Below, one piece after another: positions 34,134-47,089 of a stretch of 64,000 bases of DNA. Source of the stretch: Odobenus rosmarus divergens (lineage: Eukaryota; Chordata; Mammalia; Carnivora; Odobenidae); contig NW_004450478.1 of assembly GCF_000321225.1 (NCBI RefSeq), forward strand, positions 1,042,820 to 1,106,819, written 5' to 3'. The position numbers were made by a program, and so were the translations under genes. Every line of letters starts with the position of its first letter. The first letter of the stretch is position 1. The notes under the pieces were generated by a model. That model was not told where the DNA came from. It worked only from the letters and a program-made list of their open reading frames with translations, and did no database searches.

Positions 34134-36029
34134 ACTAAATTCAGGAAAACTAATCATGATAAAATCATTTGTGGTTTTAATGCAGAGGAACAAAGATTTC
34201 TACCAGGCATTCTTCCCTGTGATGTCCTAATACAAAGGGCTTTACATTTCTTGGGAAAACTAAGTGAACTTTTATCAATTTATTGTCCAGGAATTTGTAA
34301 AAACTCATAATTTTAAGAATTAGTCTACTTCTCTCTACTGATAGGAAAACCGAGAATTGATTTGCCAAGTCGTAAGGTCTTGATACAAATAAGTTGGATG
34401 ATACTGGGCAAGTAAAACCCCTAATGTGTAAAGGTCTGGATCCTGGGAAAACCTTGATTCATCCTGGGTAAAATTTTTTTAAAAGTGATTTTTAACATAA
34501 CCTGAAAGTATCTTTTCACCATTGAGCCTTTCTCCTGTTCTTTCAAGTTATCCCATAACATTTCGTTTGTGCTTCTGTTAAACACACTGGAAGATGAGAT
34601 GCCAGTTTTTTACTCTGGGGACGATGCAACTACCTTTATTATTTAACCCAGAGACCCCCAAACACAAGTCAATGCACTCTGAAGTCTGTGATAACTATTT
34701 TAGTTATCATGGGGGCAAAATTAAACAATATGAACCATGAAGTGAGCTTTCCACTAAAATAGTTTTTTCAATTTTAAGATCTGCTCTTTATTACAAAACA
34801 TTATCTCTTTTATAAAATAATGGTGATATTAAATGTGAGGTTGTTTTTCCTAATAAAAAATAAAGTTGTTAAACCTTGTTGTCACCAAGTACAAATAATT
34901 CAAAACATGTAGACAGTTGGTAATAGAAAAACCCATTCTGAGACTGAATGAAAAGAAGAAAACAGAAAATGTTGCAGGGCTTCATGCAAGAAGAAAACAA
35001 GGTTAAAGGAGTAGATTTCAGTAGCTTTATTTACAACTGCTATTGACTGATGAAGGCAGAAAGTCTAGGAGTGGTGTGAATAGGGTTTCGTCCTCTTTTT
35101 GTTCCTCATTTCAGAAAGGGTCCAGCTACCTCTGATACTTCTGTGAAGACAGGCATTCAACTATATTAAAAATGAGAGGATGTCTTTTTTTTGGAGAATT
35201 AAATGAGCCTTCTTTTCTCTCTTTCTCTTTCTCTTTTTTTCATTAATTTATTATGACCCTAACCAATGAAATGACCACTGAAAGTTTTGCAACACACTAT
35301 ATATGTTGTACTTGATGAAAAGCAAAAGAAAAATGCCACTATTCAAAAATAAAAAATCCTGTACTTACACAAATGGCTTACTGTCATGTTATATTGGATT
35401 TTAAACAACCTAGAACTGATGTGTCTGAGTTTGTTTTAAGAGAACTCAACATATGTTAAATCTTCTTAGAAGAATGGTTTAATTATTAAGATATCAACGC
35501 CAAAGTTTAGAGATGCATGAAGACCAATATATTTGCATTTATAAGCTTCTTTTTTTTTTTAGAGAGGGAACCTAATGCTACTTCAAAATAGATATGTGAG
35601 GTTTTCTATGAGCCAGGGAATGGGAGCTTTTACCCAAAGATTATTTACCAAGGATTATTAGATAATTTAAATAATTAATAATGAAATAATTCACACAAAG
35701 TTATTATAAATACAATCTCATCATTGCTATTATTAAATAAATAAATAAATAAATAAATAAAACATATCTTAACCTCCCATGATATTTTGGCATTTATAAA
35801 AGAATCATGGGACACTCATCCAAATGCCATTATTTTATCCTCTCAGGCTTTAAAATAACACTTCCTTTTCCTAACAGACACACACTCTAGACCTCCTTTC
35901 TTTACATCTAGACATTTGGGGGTAAACCAAGCCAGCATATGCCCTATATTACCAAAATTGAAAAAATTCTCCTTAGGAGAATTGTTAATTTTTAGACATC
36001 AGTGAAATATTTATTCAGGACTTTTAATC
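34134..36029. other. AT-rich stretch, no gene
   Basis: No named repeat apart from the (TAAA)n run listed separately and a pyrimidine-rich run near 35212-35240. No coding feature. Confidence 0.4.
35734..35762. repeat. (TAAA)n microsatellite
   Basis: About seven TAAA units in a row. Confidence 0.95.
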
Positions 36030-36450
36030 AGTTCTATAGGAGCATCAAAGGAGCATAAAGAAGACTTCAAAATCTTTGTTCAGAGGAAGGAGCTACAGAA
36101 AACTTTATGGAATTCACTCAGGTCCTGAAAAATTATAAAAACGTGAATGGTCACAGTGGATGACAAGCAATTCTAGACTTGTAGAAGAACATGAGGCAAA
36201 TTATGGAAGGAGCAAAGCATAAGGAACATTCAGGGATTAGTACAACCAGTGTGCCCAAAGCATAAGATTTAGTTAAGTTAGGTTAAAAGTAAGTTGGAAA
36301 ATATTGGTTAGTGCATACGTTTGTCTAACAAGCAATGAACAAGTGTAGAAAATTTGAGCAATCTGTGAAGTGACCCCTATGGTTTTAGGAAAGTTGTTCT
36401 GGATGGTGGTGTGTAAAATGGTTGACGGGGAAGAGAAGACAGGAGGTTCA
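36030..36450 (+). repeat. Probable old L1 3' UTR fragment
   Basis: 'cctgaaaaattataaaaacg', 'agcaaagcataaggaacatt', 'gttgttctggatggtggtgt' and 'gagaagacaggaggttca' follow old L1 3' UTR order ('ggaaagattattctggcag' ... 'gaccagttaggaggc'). Strongly diverged. Confidence 0.5.
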
Positions 36451-37904
36451 ATAACTCTTAACTTTAGCTTCTCACCGTATATTCAATTAAACTTCCAAGA
36501 TTTTAATTTGGCATCAAATATAAAACAAACATATATATAATTCCTGTTGCTATGTCAAATCAGATTCTAACTAAGCCTGAAAGCAATTAGACAGGAGTAT
36601 ATTTTGGTCTCAAGATAAATTTGTTTCATGGATTCTTCTACCAATAAAACACATTAATTATGGTGCAGCTTTCCTGAATTTGAGCATCTCCAGACTTCTG
36701 AGAGCTCCAGCAACTTTACCACCAGAAAGAAAACAAACACAGAAATAACTTCTTGCATTCTATTGGGAGACTTGCATCTAGCACATATTGTCATTATTTT
36801 GTCATATTTAATAATATTGCCATTAAACAGTTAATGCATGAACGTATTAATAACCCATGAGGGGAGAAGTAGGCCAATCAGATATTTTTCCAAAAAGGTT
36901 AAAATATGAAAATAGAATATGACATTGTCTAATAATACATTTAATGATAGAAGAAGTCAACAGTCATGTTTTTGGAAAGCAATTTTGATTTTATTGTAAA
37001 AGAATCAACACAAGTTTTGATCAAATTTATGAAGTTCACAGCTGAGAAAATCACTCACTAATGTATATCTGAAAGCATCTAATTGCAATTTTGCCTATTA
37101 TGTGATTCATTTCCAGGGGGGATTAGAATGAGACTTAGCCCATCTTGTATGGTATTAACATCTAACTATAGGATACAGCTGCCATAAAATTAACCCAAGA
37201 GTAGCCCTCATAAGTGATGTCTAAGATCAAGTGATTTAGGGTATTGTATCACTTAGAACCAATGAAGCAGAGTAAGTAATTGGCAGGAAAAAAATAAAAA
37301 ACATAGTAAAATAGCAAGGCAAGGCAACTGCCATTAACAGAAAAATGTAATGATCTCATTAAAGACATTGCATGCAGTCTCCATTCCAATTTTCACATCT
37401 CTGGATTTTTCTCTAGGCTTTGCAAAAATATTATGTACTATCACATAATTTTAACTGTAACTCAAATATAAAATATGAATATGTTTTAGAACTTTATTAT
37501 AGGTTTCATACTTATGTTGCAGTATTCCATATACAGTATCAATATTACAGTTGATTTCTCCTTTCCCCTCCCTTTTTAAAACTGAGATAAAGTAATTCAT
37601 TTAATTCCAAAAGAAAAGTCCCAAGGTGAAGGCCCATTAGTTCATACTGTATATGAGGTAGAAAAATTTATTTTACTTGTGGAAGACTCGATAGAAATCA
37701 TGAAGAAATTCAAAGATTATTGTAATGAAGCATATTCAGAAGCATATGTAAGTTTTCTGAACTGTAAAATCTGACTAAAATTTCACGAGAATAACTTTCT
37801 TAGGAGAAAGTTGAGGGAATCATGGTCTCAGGCAAAAATTAAGGATTCATTGGTGATTCCAGTTTTACAGTTTACTATCAGTAATTATGATAAAATCACT
37901 AATA
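36451..37904. other. AT-rich stretch, no gene
   Basis: No feature recognised. Confidence 0.4.
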
Positions 37905-37920
37905 TTTTGTCCTAGCTTTG

Positions 37921-38119
37921 GGACACCTGGGTGGCTCAGTCATTAAGCATCTGCCTTTGGCTCGGGTCGTGATCCGAGGGTCCTGGGATCGAGCCCCGCA
38001 TCGGGCTCCCTGCTCCGCGGGAGGCCTGCTTCTCCCTCTCCCACTCTCCCTGCTTGTGTTCCTTCTCTCGCTTTGTCTATCTCTGTCAAATAAACAAATA
38101 AAATCTTTAAAAAAATTTT
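37921..38119 (+). mobile_element. Can-SINE, young-looking
   Basis: 'gggacacctgggtggctcag' head, B-box-like 'gggatcgagcc' near 37985, CT-rich body and 'caaataaacaaataaaatct' tail. An exact 16-bp target duplication 'ttttgtcctagctttg' (37905-37920 and 38120-38135) flanks it. Confidence 0.98.
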
Positions 38120-38135
38120 TTTTGTCCTAGCTTTG

Positions 38136-39359
38136 CAAATTGGAAAAAGAGAAGTTTTAAATTATTTTTATAAAATTGCTTTGGGAGAATGTAATTTTAA
38201 ATATGTAGGTAAGATTGTTCTAAATTTTGTGACATTTTACAATCTAAAATAAGAACCTATTTTCAATTATTCTAACAATGTTTATACTCCTTATAGCTTT
38301 TATTTTAAATTTAATATCACTATTAAGAATGTGTGGTCTGCATTAATATTTAATCATTTACTTTTCTTGCATTTTCTGTTTTATTGCTTCATAAATAAAT
38401 AGTTTATAAATTTGCCTGATCCATTTTTGTTTCTACAGAGAAAACTGGACTCTAAGAAGAGTAAGTTAATATTCTAGATATATAATAAAAATTTTGTTGA
38501 AAACACATTTTGTTATTATGCTTTATAGTGGAGAATACATAAAAGAAAGGGCATGGCCTCTTTCAAGTACCATATAATCATTTTGAGACATAACAAGGAT
38601 TCATAAAAGTAAATGCCAATTATCAATGTGTATGTTAGTGTATATATTTCTAAGGAAATGTGAGTTAAAAGAGTAATCATAGTTAGGTGGTAGGAACCAA
38701 GGTGATTCCTGAGGTTAATGAGTTTTACATAGAGTACATAGCTGATTGTAGTATAAGTCCATCATAAATCAACACTATTTGATTCCACTGACAGTAACAA
38801 AAAATGCGGCACATGTTTAAATCCATCCATAATTAATGGTAACAGTCTCTTCAACAATTAATTAAATACTGGAGCTTATGTGAAAGTAAATGTTACAAAA
38901 GCCTGCACTATAGAGTAAGATGCAACCGTGTTCAAGATTTGAAAGCTGATTTACTTGGGCAGATCACCCCCTTTCTGTTTGTAAGATTTTCTTCCTATTT
39001 TTAAAAGGGAGATTTTGGTTTCTGTCCTGTATAACTCATAAAGGTTTTTGGAAGTTCAAATGAAACGCACAGTAAATATGCTTTGAAAAGTGTAGTACAC
39101 TAAAGAAATACATTGCTCCAAAGAAACTCCTGAAGAAAACATGCTTGTTTTCTCAGGATCCCTATGTTTCCTTCCAGCTCTGTGATATGCACTAGACAAA
39201 GTTGCAGTCTCATTGAGTTTGGGTAATATTTTATCTAGAGTTAACCAACATTGACTCCGATTTGTGCACAGTACGATTTTCATCATACACCACAAGGTTA
39301 TTATATTCCAAATGAACTTCAAGTAAGCACTCGGTACAGCAAGAACCTAGATGGAATTG
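38136..39359. other. AT-rich stretch, no gene
   Basis: No named repeat. A minus frame of 88 codons (39056-39322) shows no domain. Confidence 0.4.
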
Positions 39360-39532
39360 GAATTGAATTTGCTTTTTCCACAAACTATTACTAAGCATCT
39401 ACAGTGTGTCCAGCACTGTGCTTATCATGGTAATACAGACAAGACAGTTCCTAACCTTCAAGGAAATTTAATCTAGCTGAAGAGAAAGGCAGATGAACAC
39501 ATAATAGCATCCTCCTGCCGGTATGTTTGTTT
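39360..39532 (+). repeat. Probable old L1 3' UTR fragment
   Basis: 'ctaagcatctacagtgtgtc', 'cagcactgtgcttatcatgg' and 'cagttcctaaccttcaagga' fit the start of an old L1M-type 3' UTR. Confidence 0.5.
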
Positions 39533-39549
39533 AAAAATGGATAGATGAG

Positions 39550-39731
39550 GGGCGCCCAGGTGGCTCAGTCAGTTAAGCTCCCCACTCTTGATTTCAGCTC
39601 AGACCATGATCTCAGAGTTGTGAGATCGAGCCCCACATTGGGCTCCACACTGGGCATGGAGCCTGCTTAAGATTTCTCCCTCTCCCTCTGCCCCTCCCCC
39701 CATTCCCTCTCTAAAAAAAATAAATAAAAAT
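39550..39731 (+). mobile_element. Can-SINE, older type
   Basis: 'gggcgcccaggtggctcag' head, 'ccactcttgatttcagctca', 'ttgtgagatcgagccccaca' (B-box), 'gcctgcttaagatttctccc' and an A-rich tail. The target duplication is 17 bp with one difference (39533-39549 and 39732-39748, 'aaaaatggata.atgag'). Confidence 0.97.
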
Positions 39732-39748
39732 AAAAATGGATAAATGAG

Positions 39749-41134
39749 AAATTTTTATTTACTTTAGGAAAGAGATATCTGATTTAAAAGGCTACAGTAT
39801 AATTTATAATGATGATTTATGTCAACTTTTCAAATAAATACCTATTTTGAAAGGTGAAGTTCCTATTAAATGTTACCCACTCTAGTTTATTTCAGTTCTA
39901 AAAGAATTGTTCTTTGATTTGACTCACTTGTCAATGTCTGTCTAGTAGTCAAATTTATATTCTTCTTGGTGAGCTAACCCTTTCTATTGAATTAAAGTGA
40001 TGTTTTGGATTATGCCACAGTTTAAAGTGGGAAGATTATGTATTACCCATATAGTTTAATCAAACTTATAGAATCATATATAGCCACTGTGCAGATGAAT
40101 TTATGACAGATTACATACAATATTTAAAACTAAATATTAATTTATTATAAATAGGTGGGGAAGCATCTAATTATTTTCAGACACACAATAATTGCTGTTT
40201 TTATTGCCTTTGCTGGGGAGGCCTTAAAGAATCCAAAGTTAAGACTTCAATTAATCTATAATAATTAGTAATTTGAGAAATTAAAGAAAAAAATAAGTTA
40301 GCTCAGAAAGTTTGGTATAAAAATTGCACAGGCTGGTTCCAAGAATCTTTGGCACTGAGGAAATATAGCAGCATATATGTTTTTTTAATCTAAGAAGCAC
40401 TGAGGGCAGCAGATGCACCAAGATATTGAAAGGAGAAAAACCAGACTGTAAGACACTGATTCATTATAAAGGAGTAAATAAAGACTCCAAATAATTAAAA
40501 TAACTGTTTGGATTGTTTCCTTTCCTAAGTTGAGAATAATGATGGAAAAACTAAAGATATAAAACCTAACAAATCTGCAAACGGAAAATCTATGCTATTT
40601 CCTGAAAGATAAGGTCACCTTAGAGGTGGAGCCCAGGTACTCTAGGGTTACTATATCAAACACAGGGTGAGCAAAGCACTGTAAACTTTCCACAGTCCAA
40701 AAATCAAAGGAATATGTACATTACCAGACACTGAGGCAATGTTCACTACAATGCTGCCAACCAACTGTGACTGTCCTCGCAGGAAATTTCCTCTGAGGTA
40801 ATTTTAATTTTAATGATAGTTTCTTCAGGTGAATAAGTCAGATTTTGAGACGAAGTACACCTGCAGATCTGTAATTGAAGGAACTAAGAATGTCATTTCC
40901 CTTGACATATATCTGTCATAAATAAAAATACATTAATGAAATCAGAACTAGCCATGCCTCTCGGGGAAAAACATTCTTGCCCTTATATGCCTAGGAATTC
41001 TAGAGGCTAAAGAAGAAGCATATTCTTTCAGCCCAAGTGCCCCGTTCCAGCCACTACACAAATGGATGGCACTCCAGGAAACTTCTATAATTGAATCCAT
41101 ATTTACCACATTCTCCACAGCATCACTTCATGCA
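39749..41134. other. AT-rich stretch, no gene
   Basis: No named repeat or coding frame. Confidence 0.4.
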
Positions 41135-41673
41135 GCTTTTCTGAATTAATTCAATAAATTTTTATTGTGTTCCTACTTTGTGCCGTGCACTGTTATAATG
41201 TGCTGATGAAACAAACCACAATGAAAAAAGAAAGTTCCAGACCTCAGGACTTATATTCTAGTCAGAGAAGGAAGACAATAAGTATGTGATGAATAATATA
41301 ATGATGCTATTAAGAAAAATGGTCAGGGCAAGGAGGTAAGTTATCAGGAGTTCATGGAAGAGCTGTCTGATAAGGTATAACTTCAGAAATGGTTTAAATA
41401 AACTAAAGAAAGAACCATGTGCATATCTTGTGAAAAGAATTTTCAAAGCAGAAGAAATAAGTTTAAGGGTCCGTTGAGGCAAGAAACTACTCAGCCTGTA
41501 TGAATATCAAAAAGAAGTTTCAGGTGTTTGGTCGAGTCTAAGCAAGGAAAACAGGGTGAATTGGGTTGAAGGAGAAGACGTAAAGCAAATGAGGTAGACC
41601 TCGTAAGCCATGTGAAAAACTTCTGATCTCATGTTTGGTGAGGTGGAAATTAACTAAGCAGACTTATATTTTA

Positions 41674-42246
41674 TTTTTTTAATTTAATTTAATTTTATTA
41701 TGATATGTTAGTCACCATACAGTACATCATTAGTTTTTGATGTAGTGTTCCATGATTCATTGTTTGCTTATAACACCCAAGTGCTCATTGTAATACGTGC
41801 CCTCCTTAACACCCATCACCGGGCTAACCCATCCCCCGCACCCCCCTCCCCTCCAAAACCCTCAGTTTGTTTCTCGGAGTCCGTAGTCTCTCATGGTTTG
41901 TCTCCCCCTCCAATTTTCCCCCCTTCATATTTCCCTTCCTTCTCCTAATGTCCTCCATGCTATTCCTTATGTTCCAGAAATAAGTGAAACCATATGATAA
42001 TAGTCTTTCTGTGCTTGACTTATTTCACTTGGCATAATCTCCTCCAGTCCCATCCATGTTGAGGTAAAGGTTGGGTATTCATCCTTTCTGATGGCTGAGT
42101 AATATTCCATTGTATATATGGACCACATCTTCTTTATCCAGTCGTCTGTTGAAGGGCTTCTCAGCTCTTTCCACAGTTTGGCATTTGTGGACATTGCTGC
42201 TATGAACATTGGAGTGCATATATGGCCCTTCTTTTCACTACATCTT
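41674..42246 (-). mobile_element. 5'-truncated L1 with intact ORF2 C-terminus, antisense
   Basis: Poly(T)/T-rich end, 'gtcaccatacagtacatcat', C-rich tract (41828-41851), a single 3' UTR module, then ORF2 sequence. A perfect 15-bp target duplication 'cagacttatatttta' flanks it (41659-41673 and 42247-42261). It lies inside the older L1 3' UTR. Confidence 0.97.
41967..42209 (-). pseudogene. L1 ORF2 C-terminal fragment (80 codons)
   Basis: The reading frame is the carboxy-terminal tail of the L1 ORF2 protein (endonuclease/reverse transcriptase). Motifs typical of this tail are visible, such as 'IKKMW', 'YTMEYYSAIRK' and 'ISQAQKDYYHM', and it ends with a stop just before the 3' UTR. The endonuclease and reverse-transcriptase domains are absent because of 5' truncation, so it cannot make an active protein. 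The matching region of the L1 at 33.6-33.9 kb does not stay open. Confidence 0.93.
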
Positions 42247-42749
42247 CAGACTTATATTTTAGATGAATTGCTCTGCCTGCTGAATGATGAACAGAGCATA
42301 AGGGGTCAAGGTGGAAGCCTGTAAGTCAGAAGGCTATTGAGGTAGTAGAGGTGAGAGCCATATTGGCTTACATCAGAAAGGTAGTTGGCATGGTTAGACT
42401 ACACAAGATTCTGGATATAGCTGAAAGCTGTTGGATGGGCTGTAGTATGTGTGAGAGAGAAGGCAAGGATGATTCTAAAGGTTCTAGTAGGAACAACCGG
42501 AACAATGGAGCTGTGTTGGAACAGATGGGTGAAAATTAAGTTTGGTTTTGATCATATGAAGTTTGAGATGCCAATCGAGTATCTAAACGAAAATTAAGTA
42601 GACAGTCATATATACAAGTCTGGAGTTTAGGGGACAAGTGTAAATTTGAGAGTCATTAGTTTAGTATCATAATTAAACACTTACGAATGAATACACCAAA
42701 GGACAGAAGTCCCAGCACTGACATTTAAGGAAGATAAAGAATGTGAGCA

Positions 42750-42949
42750 GGGCGCCTGGGTGGCTCAGTTGGTTAAGCGACTGCCTTCGGCTCAGGTCAT
42801 GATCCTGGAGTCCCGGGATCGAGTCCCGCATCAGGCTCCCTGCTCAGCAGGGAGTGTGCTTCTCCCTCTGACCCTCTTCCCTCTCGTGCTCTCTAGCTCT
42901 CATTCTCTCTCTCTCAAATAAATAAATAAAATCTTTAAAAAAAAAAAAA
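42750..42949 (+). mobile_element. Can-SINE, near full-length and young-looking
   Basis: 'gggcgcctgggtggctcagt' head, B-box 'gggatcgagtcccgc', 'ctgctcagcagggagtgtgc', CT-rich body and '(aaat)n' with 'aaaatctttaa' and a poly(A) of 16 or more. An exact 14-bp target duplication 'aaagaatgtgagca' (42736-42749 and 42950-42963) flanks it. The target is the end of the old L1 3' UTR. Confidence 0.98.
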
Positions 42950-42963
42950 AAAGAATGTGAGCA

Positions 42964-44258
42964 TACAGTCTTGGCATTTCTCTCATTAGGGGGAAGTTCT
43001 CAAAAGACAGTAAACTAGTTTTTTTTGCAGCGCTCAGCATCAAACCATTTGTAGAGAGGCAATTTGCAAATCGCTTTCATTATGATGTGGGAGACCCACA
43101 TGTTATTGACCTCAATACACTGAGACAGTTACTCTTTGGCCAATACAAATATATTAACATTTTGGAAATGATCAAGGCACTCTGATATCTTAAAAAAAAA
43201 AAGAAGAAGAAATGTGAGTTAGAATCTTAGAGCATAGACTGTGATCTGAAGAGTCAAAGTGGCTGTTGCATTTCTTTAATGTGAGGAAAGGGTTTTTTGT
43301 TTTTTTCTTTTCCAAACTACCCCAAATTTTTGGTGTCTATTTCCATTATTCTACTTATGGAAATATCCAGCTATGATTCAACCAAGTCCATTCTTTCAAA
43401 CATGAATGGTAGGGACTGTTATAACAAAAGCTCAGATCTTTTTAGTTCATAGCAACTTAATATAAATTTTTTTATAAAAGAACTACTTGGAAAACATTGT
43501 CAATAAAAATACCCACATAATACTGATAAAATTTCTTTTTATTGTTTATATCATGTAGGGAATTCCCAAGCTACTAAAAGAATAAGTGTGGCATCTCACT
43601 TACAGCCTATTGAGTTATATATACTTTTCACAGTATGGTTTTCTGAGTTTTAAAATATCTAAGTTAAAGTTTTGCATTTTCATTTGTCATTGTGCTAATA
43701 TGAAAAATTATTCTTGCCAGAAGCAGACTACAACAATATTTTAAGGAAGAAATTGAAATTAGGTATATATGCCTGCTAATGTTATGAGAATATTGCTAAC
43801 TACATCTGCTAAGTAAATCTGTAAATTAGAAAATCTTTGGTTTAGTGATCACATCAGCCTGAAGGAACTGTAGTTTAAGAGATTAGATGTATTTCTAACA
43901 AATGCTTCCCAAGCTGTCGATAGAAAAGGAAATGAGTACCTATTATCTTAAGAAATGTCTGAAAATTTTATCAAGGTAATATTTTGATCTTTTTTCACCC
44001 AGATGGCATTAAATTAAACATAGGGTTTCATAAAATACTGCTTTTGCAAGTTTAAATGATAGTCTTACAATCTTTATCTACTGAGTCATCATCTGTCTTT
44101 TTTTTTCTGAGATGCTGCTGTATTTGTCTAGAAAAAAAAAAATGAATATACCATATGAAGTAGCCCAGGATTCAGATAGTCACAGCATTTCCATTTGAGG
44201 CCCAATGATATTTAAGATCAAAACTAGTGCCTGAAGTTATTAAAACTTATTACTTTGC
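42964..44258. other. AT-rich stretch, no gene
   Basis: No named repeat. Short poly(T) and poly(A) runs only. Confidence 0.4.
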
Positions 44259-44313
44259 TTAAAATAATGTAAAAAGTATAAATAATGTAAAGACTTAAAA
44301 TAATGTAAAAGAC
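44259..44313. repeat. Imperfect 16-20-bp tandem repeat
   Basis: The word 'aaataatgtaaa' recurs three times at 16-20-bp spacing (44262, 44279 and 44297, approximately), each followed by a variant of 'ag(a)c' or 'agta'. Confidence 0.8.
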
Positions 44314-45461
44314 CACATTAAAAATGCAAACTTTTATATGTAGGAGGATAAACAGAAACATCAACATTATAGTTTTCCTCTGGCAGGAAATAAAATTGCA
44401 TATTTTACCTTCTAAAACAGCATATTTAACTAGTTTATGGAGTCAGAATGCTGTACAATGTAGGAAAGGAATGACTATTGTTTGGACTACATATTACATT
44501 GCATAGATTGGCTTTTATTTTTATAAATAGAAAATATGGAAAAGTGATTTTATATATGCATAATTTACTTTATCAGCTTGTAATAAGAGCATCGAGTACA
44601 AGTAGTTCATTATTCCCAATTTAGCCTAGAAATGGGGATGTTAAACTCTTCATTATACAAATGTACAAACTCTAGTTTGAGAAATTCTTACTAAGGAATG
44701 ACAGAGAAAGATTAAAATGATCAGTATCCTATGTGGTAAGCATTGTTCTCGTTTTATTCATGTATTCAGTATGTTGTGGCTTCACAAAATGAAATCATTA
44801 GGACACTGTCTCAATTCATGATGTCAGGGCTCCCAACTCGATTTCAGGTTCTTGTCATTACTCTAAGACCCCAATTTTCTTGAGGAATAAATGGATTTCT
44901 ACATATTTTTGTAACCTCTCTGGGACATAACATGGTTTCTATATGATTAGAGAAGAGCAATTCCAGTAAATTGTATTCATAATACAGCATCTGCTATTAA
45001 AGTCTCTCAATTTTCTATTTCTAAAAAAAAAAAAAGATGGTACAGAATATCTCATAATTCTGCAATTTGCTATCATTAGGATGTAATTTTAGCAGTAAAT
45101 ATGCACACATGCTGAACAGTAGAAAAAAGGACCTACTTCCAGAAAATAAATAATTCTGTCTTGCATTTGTATACACCTTGCATCTAAGAAATTGAAAGTA
45201 GTTAAAAGAATTTTCAAGCCAGAAACAACCACCTGTAAATGACAGTTACTACTTTTTTTGGAGAAGTGTGGTACAGAACGTACAAAACAAGAAAAGGGCT
45301 CTCTCTGGAATTATTTGACATGTGAGAAGAACATTCAGAATCTATCTTTTACTACTGACATATGGGGGTCTTTCCTTTCATTACAAGACAAGAAAACATA
45401 TACTTGACCCAAATTTCCCACACTATGTTTGTTTTATTTTATTCATGTGATTTTACTAAAT
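44314..45461. other. AT-rich stretch, no gene
   Basis: No named repeat or coding frame. Confidence 0.4.
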
Positions 45462-45625
45462 AATAATAACCATGATTTATACTAAATAATACACACGCTA
45501 CATAGATTAACCCACTATATCCTTAAAGCATCACGAGGAGTTATTTACCATTTCACTGGTGAGGAAATGGGTGTGGAGCGGTGAGGCAGCTTGCCCCCAG
45601 ATCACATAGTAAAGAGCTGGGGTTG
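45462..45625 (+). repeat. MIR SINE remnant
   Basis: 'accatgatttatactaaata', 'tttcactggtgaggaaatgg', 'gaggcagcttgcccccagat' and 'cacatagtaaagagctgggg' follow sense MIR in order. Confidence 0.8.
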
Positions 45626-45833
45626 ATGTTTTGCTACCTTTAGAGGTAACCTTTGAACTTGGGACTAATCCACCTTACATAGGCTGACATCTACCTGGCT
45701 GTCTACAGCCTATTTGCAAAGAGACACCAAGAATCTAGACTAGGGTGGGATCTCCAATCTTGGTGTAAGGAGACACCTAAAAACCTGCAGCAATTCTTAC
45801 CCTATCAGTCACACTACAAGAAAAATAATGCCA

Positions 45834-46029
45834 GGGGCGCCTGGGTGGCTCAGTCGTTAGGCGTCTGCCTTCAGCTCGGGTTATGATCCCGGGGTCCTGG
45901 GTTTGAGCCCCGCGTTGGGCTCCCTGCTCGGTGGGAAGCCTGCTTCTCCCTTTCCCACTCTCCCTGCTTGTGTTCCCTCTCTCGCTGTGTCTCTCTCTGT
46001 CAAATAAATAACAAATTATAAAAAAAAGA
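45834..46029 (+). mobile_element. Can-SINE, young-looking
   Basis: 'ggggcgcctgggtggctcag' head, 'gggtttgagccccgc' B-box, CT-rich body and '(aaat)aacaaattat' tail. An exact 16-bp target duplication 'aagaaaaataatgcca' flanks it (45818-45833 and 46030-46045). Confidence 0.97.
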
Positions 46030-46045
46030 AAGAAAAATAATGCCA

Positions 46046-46562
46046 TTGGTAACAGCACAGTTGTAGGCTTTATTATTCATTGTAAATCACACAAATCACA
46101 CAAATTGATTTATTGTCATTTCAAGTATTGAGAGAAACGTCTCTTTTCCTTCTCAGAAGAAAGAGGAATTGAGAAGAGGTAGGGTTAAGAATGTTTGTCT
46201 TTCATTTTAAATTAATTGCCTATTTGTTCACTGTTGCTCTTATAACTGGTTGCAGTTTCAATAGAACTGTTTAAAGAAGAACAATGCTACTGGTTATAAA
46301 GTTTCCATTAGGGCAAAAGTGGCAGGTTGGTCCAAAGAGATTAGTTCATTTGGAGTAGCTATTTATCAGTGCAGAGAAAATCACTTTTCAAATGCGGACC
46401 ACGATATTGAGGCACAACCTGAATCTACAATGGAATTAGAGAGAGAGAAACCAAGCCTAATGCTGGCATTTGATGGATGGTCAAGAAAGAGCAATACATT
46501 TGGAAGAAAAAGATATGCCATTTCCTATGGCAATACTGACCCACCCAGACTATAATGAGAGC
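46046..46562. other. Unique stretch, no gene
   Basis: A plus frame of 78 codons (46319-46555) shows no recognisable domain. Confidence 0.4.
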
Positions 46563-46765
46563 CAAACTTAAGCACATGTTTATCAAGATTATTTCATTTA
46601 ATTCTCCCTAAAAAAAAAAAAGAACCCATGACTGTTATTATTTCCCATTTTACAGATAAGGAAAATGGAATTTAAAAACTTTAAGTGCTTTATCAAAATT
46701 ATTTTCAAACTGTGGATCCAACATTAAAACTCCGAGAATTCATTTTCATAGCCCATGTTCTCAAC
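46563..46765 (+). repeat. MIR SINE remnant
   Basis: 'tttcatttaattctccctaa', 'cccattttacagataaggaa' and 'ttctcaaccattttg' follow sense MIR, with a poly(A) interruption near 46610. Confidence 0.75.
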
Positions 46766-47089
46766 CATTTTGTTTCTCTGAATTCATCACGTGGTATAAA
46801 ATGAGAAAGATTTGTAGTTTCTTATAAAATGGCAGCATTTGCATTATGATTAAGTAAACATATAAGCTGGACCTTATGTCATTTAGAGAATCCATCATTT
46901 TAAATTGGATAAAATAGCAAGGATTTCAAATCTGAGCATCCTGCAAGTATTTTGAATCTATTTTTGTGTAAGGAAAACAAATTTTGTTACATGCATGAAA
47001 AATGTGGATATCAAAATAAAGTCAACTTTCTAAGTACTATCTAATATCACCGTGATCCTTGACATTTGTAAAATCTTTTCATTTTAGAC
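46766..47089. other. AT-rich stretch, no gene
   Basis: Nothing recognised. Confidence 0.4.

Larger units (their letters stand above)
41135..42735 (+). repeat. Old L1 (L1M type) 3' UTR, split by a young L1
   Basis: Left part 41135-41673: 'cctactttgtgccgtgcact', 'cagacctcaggacttatatt' and 'gacctcgtaagccatgtgaa'. Right part from 42262: 'gaaggctattgaggtagtag', 'gaaggcaaggatgattctaa', 'gttttgatcatatgaagttt' and 'agtctggagtttaggggaca'. Together they give the full order of an old L1 3' UTR, about 1.0 kb without the inserted L1 at 41674-42246. One of the best preserved copies in the window. Confidence 0.85.

Noticed and set aside
35734..35762. Short direct-repeat array considered as CRISPR-like
   Set aside because: A plain (TAAA)n microsatellite with no spacers; the genome is mammalian.
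42750..42830. tRNA gene-like A- and B-box sequence
   Set aside because: It is the tRNA-derived head of a Can-SINE followed by a body and poly(A) tail, with target repeats; the same holds for the other 14 copies.
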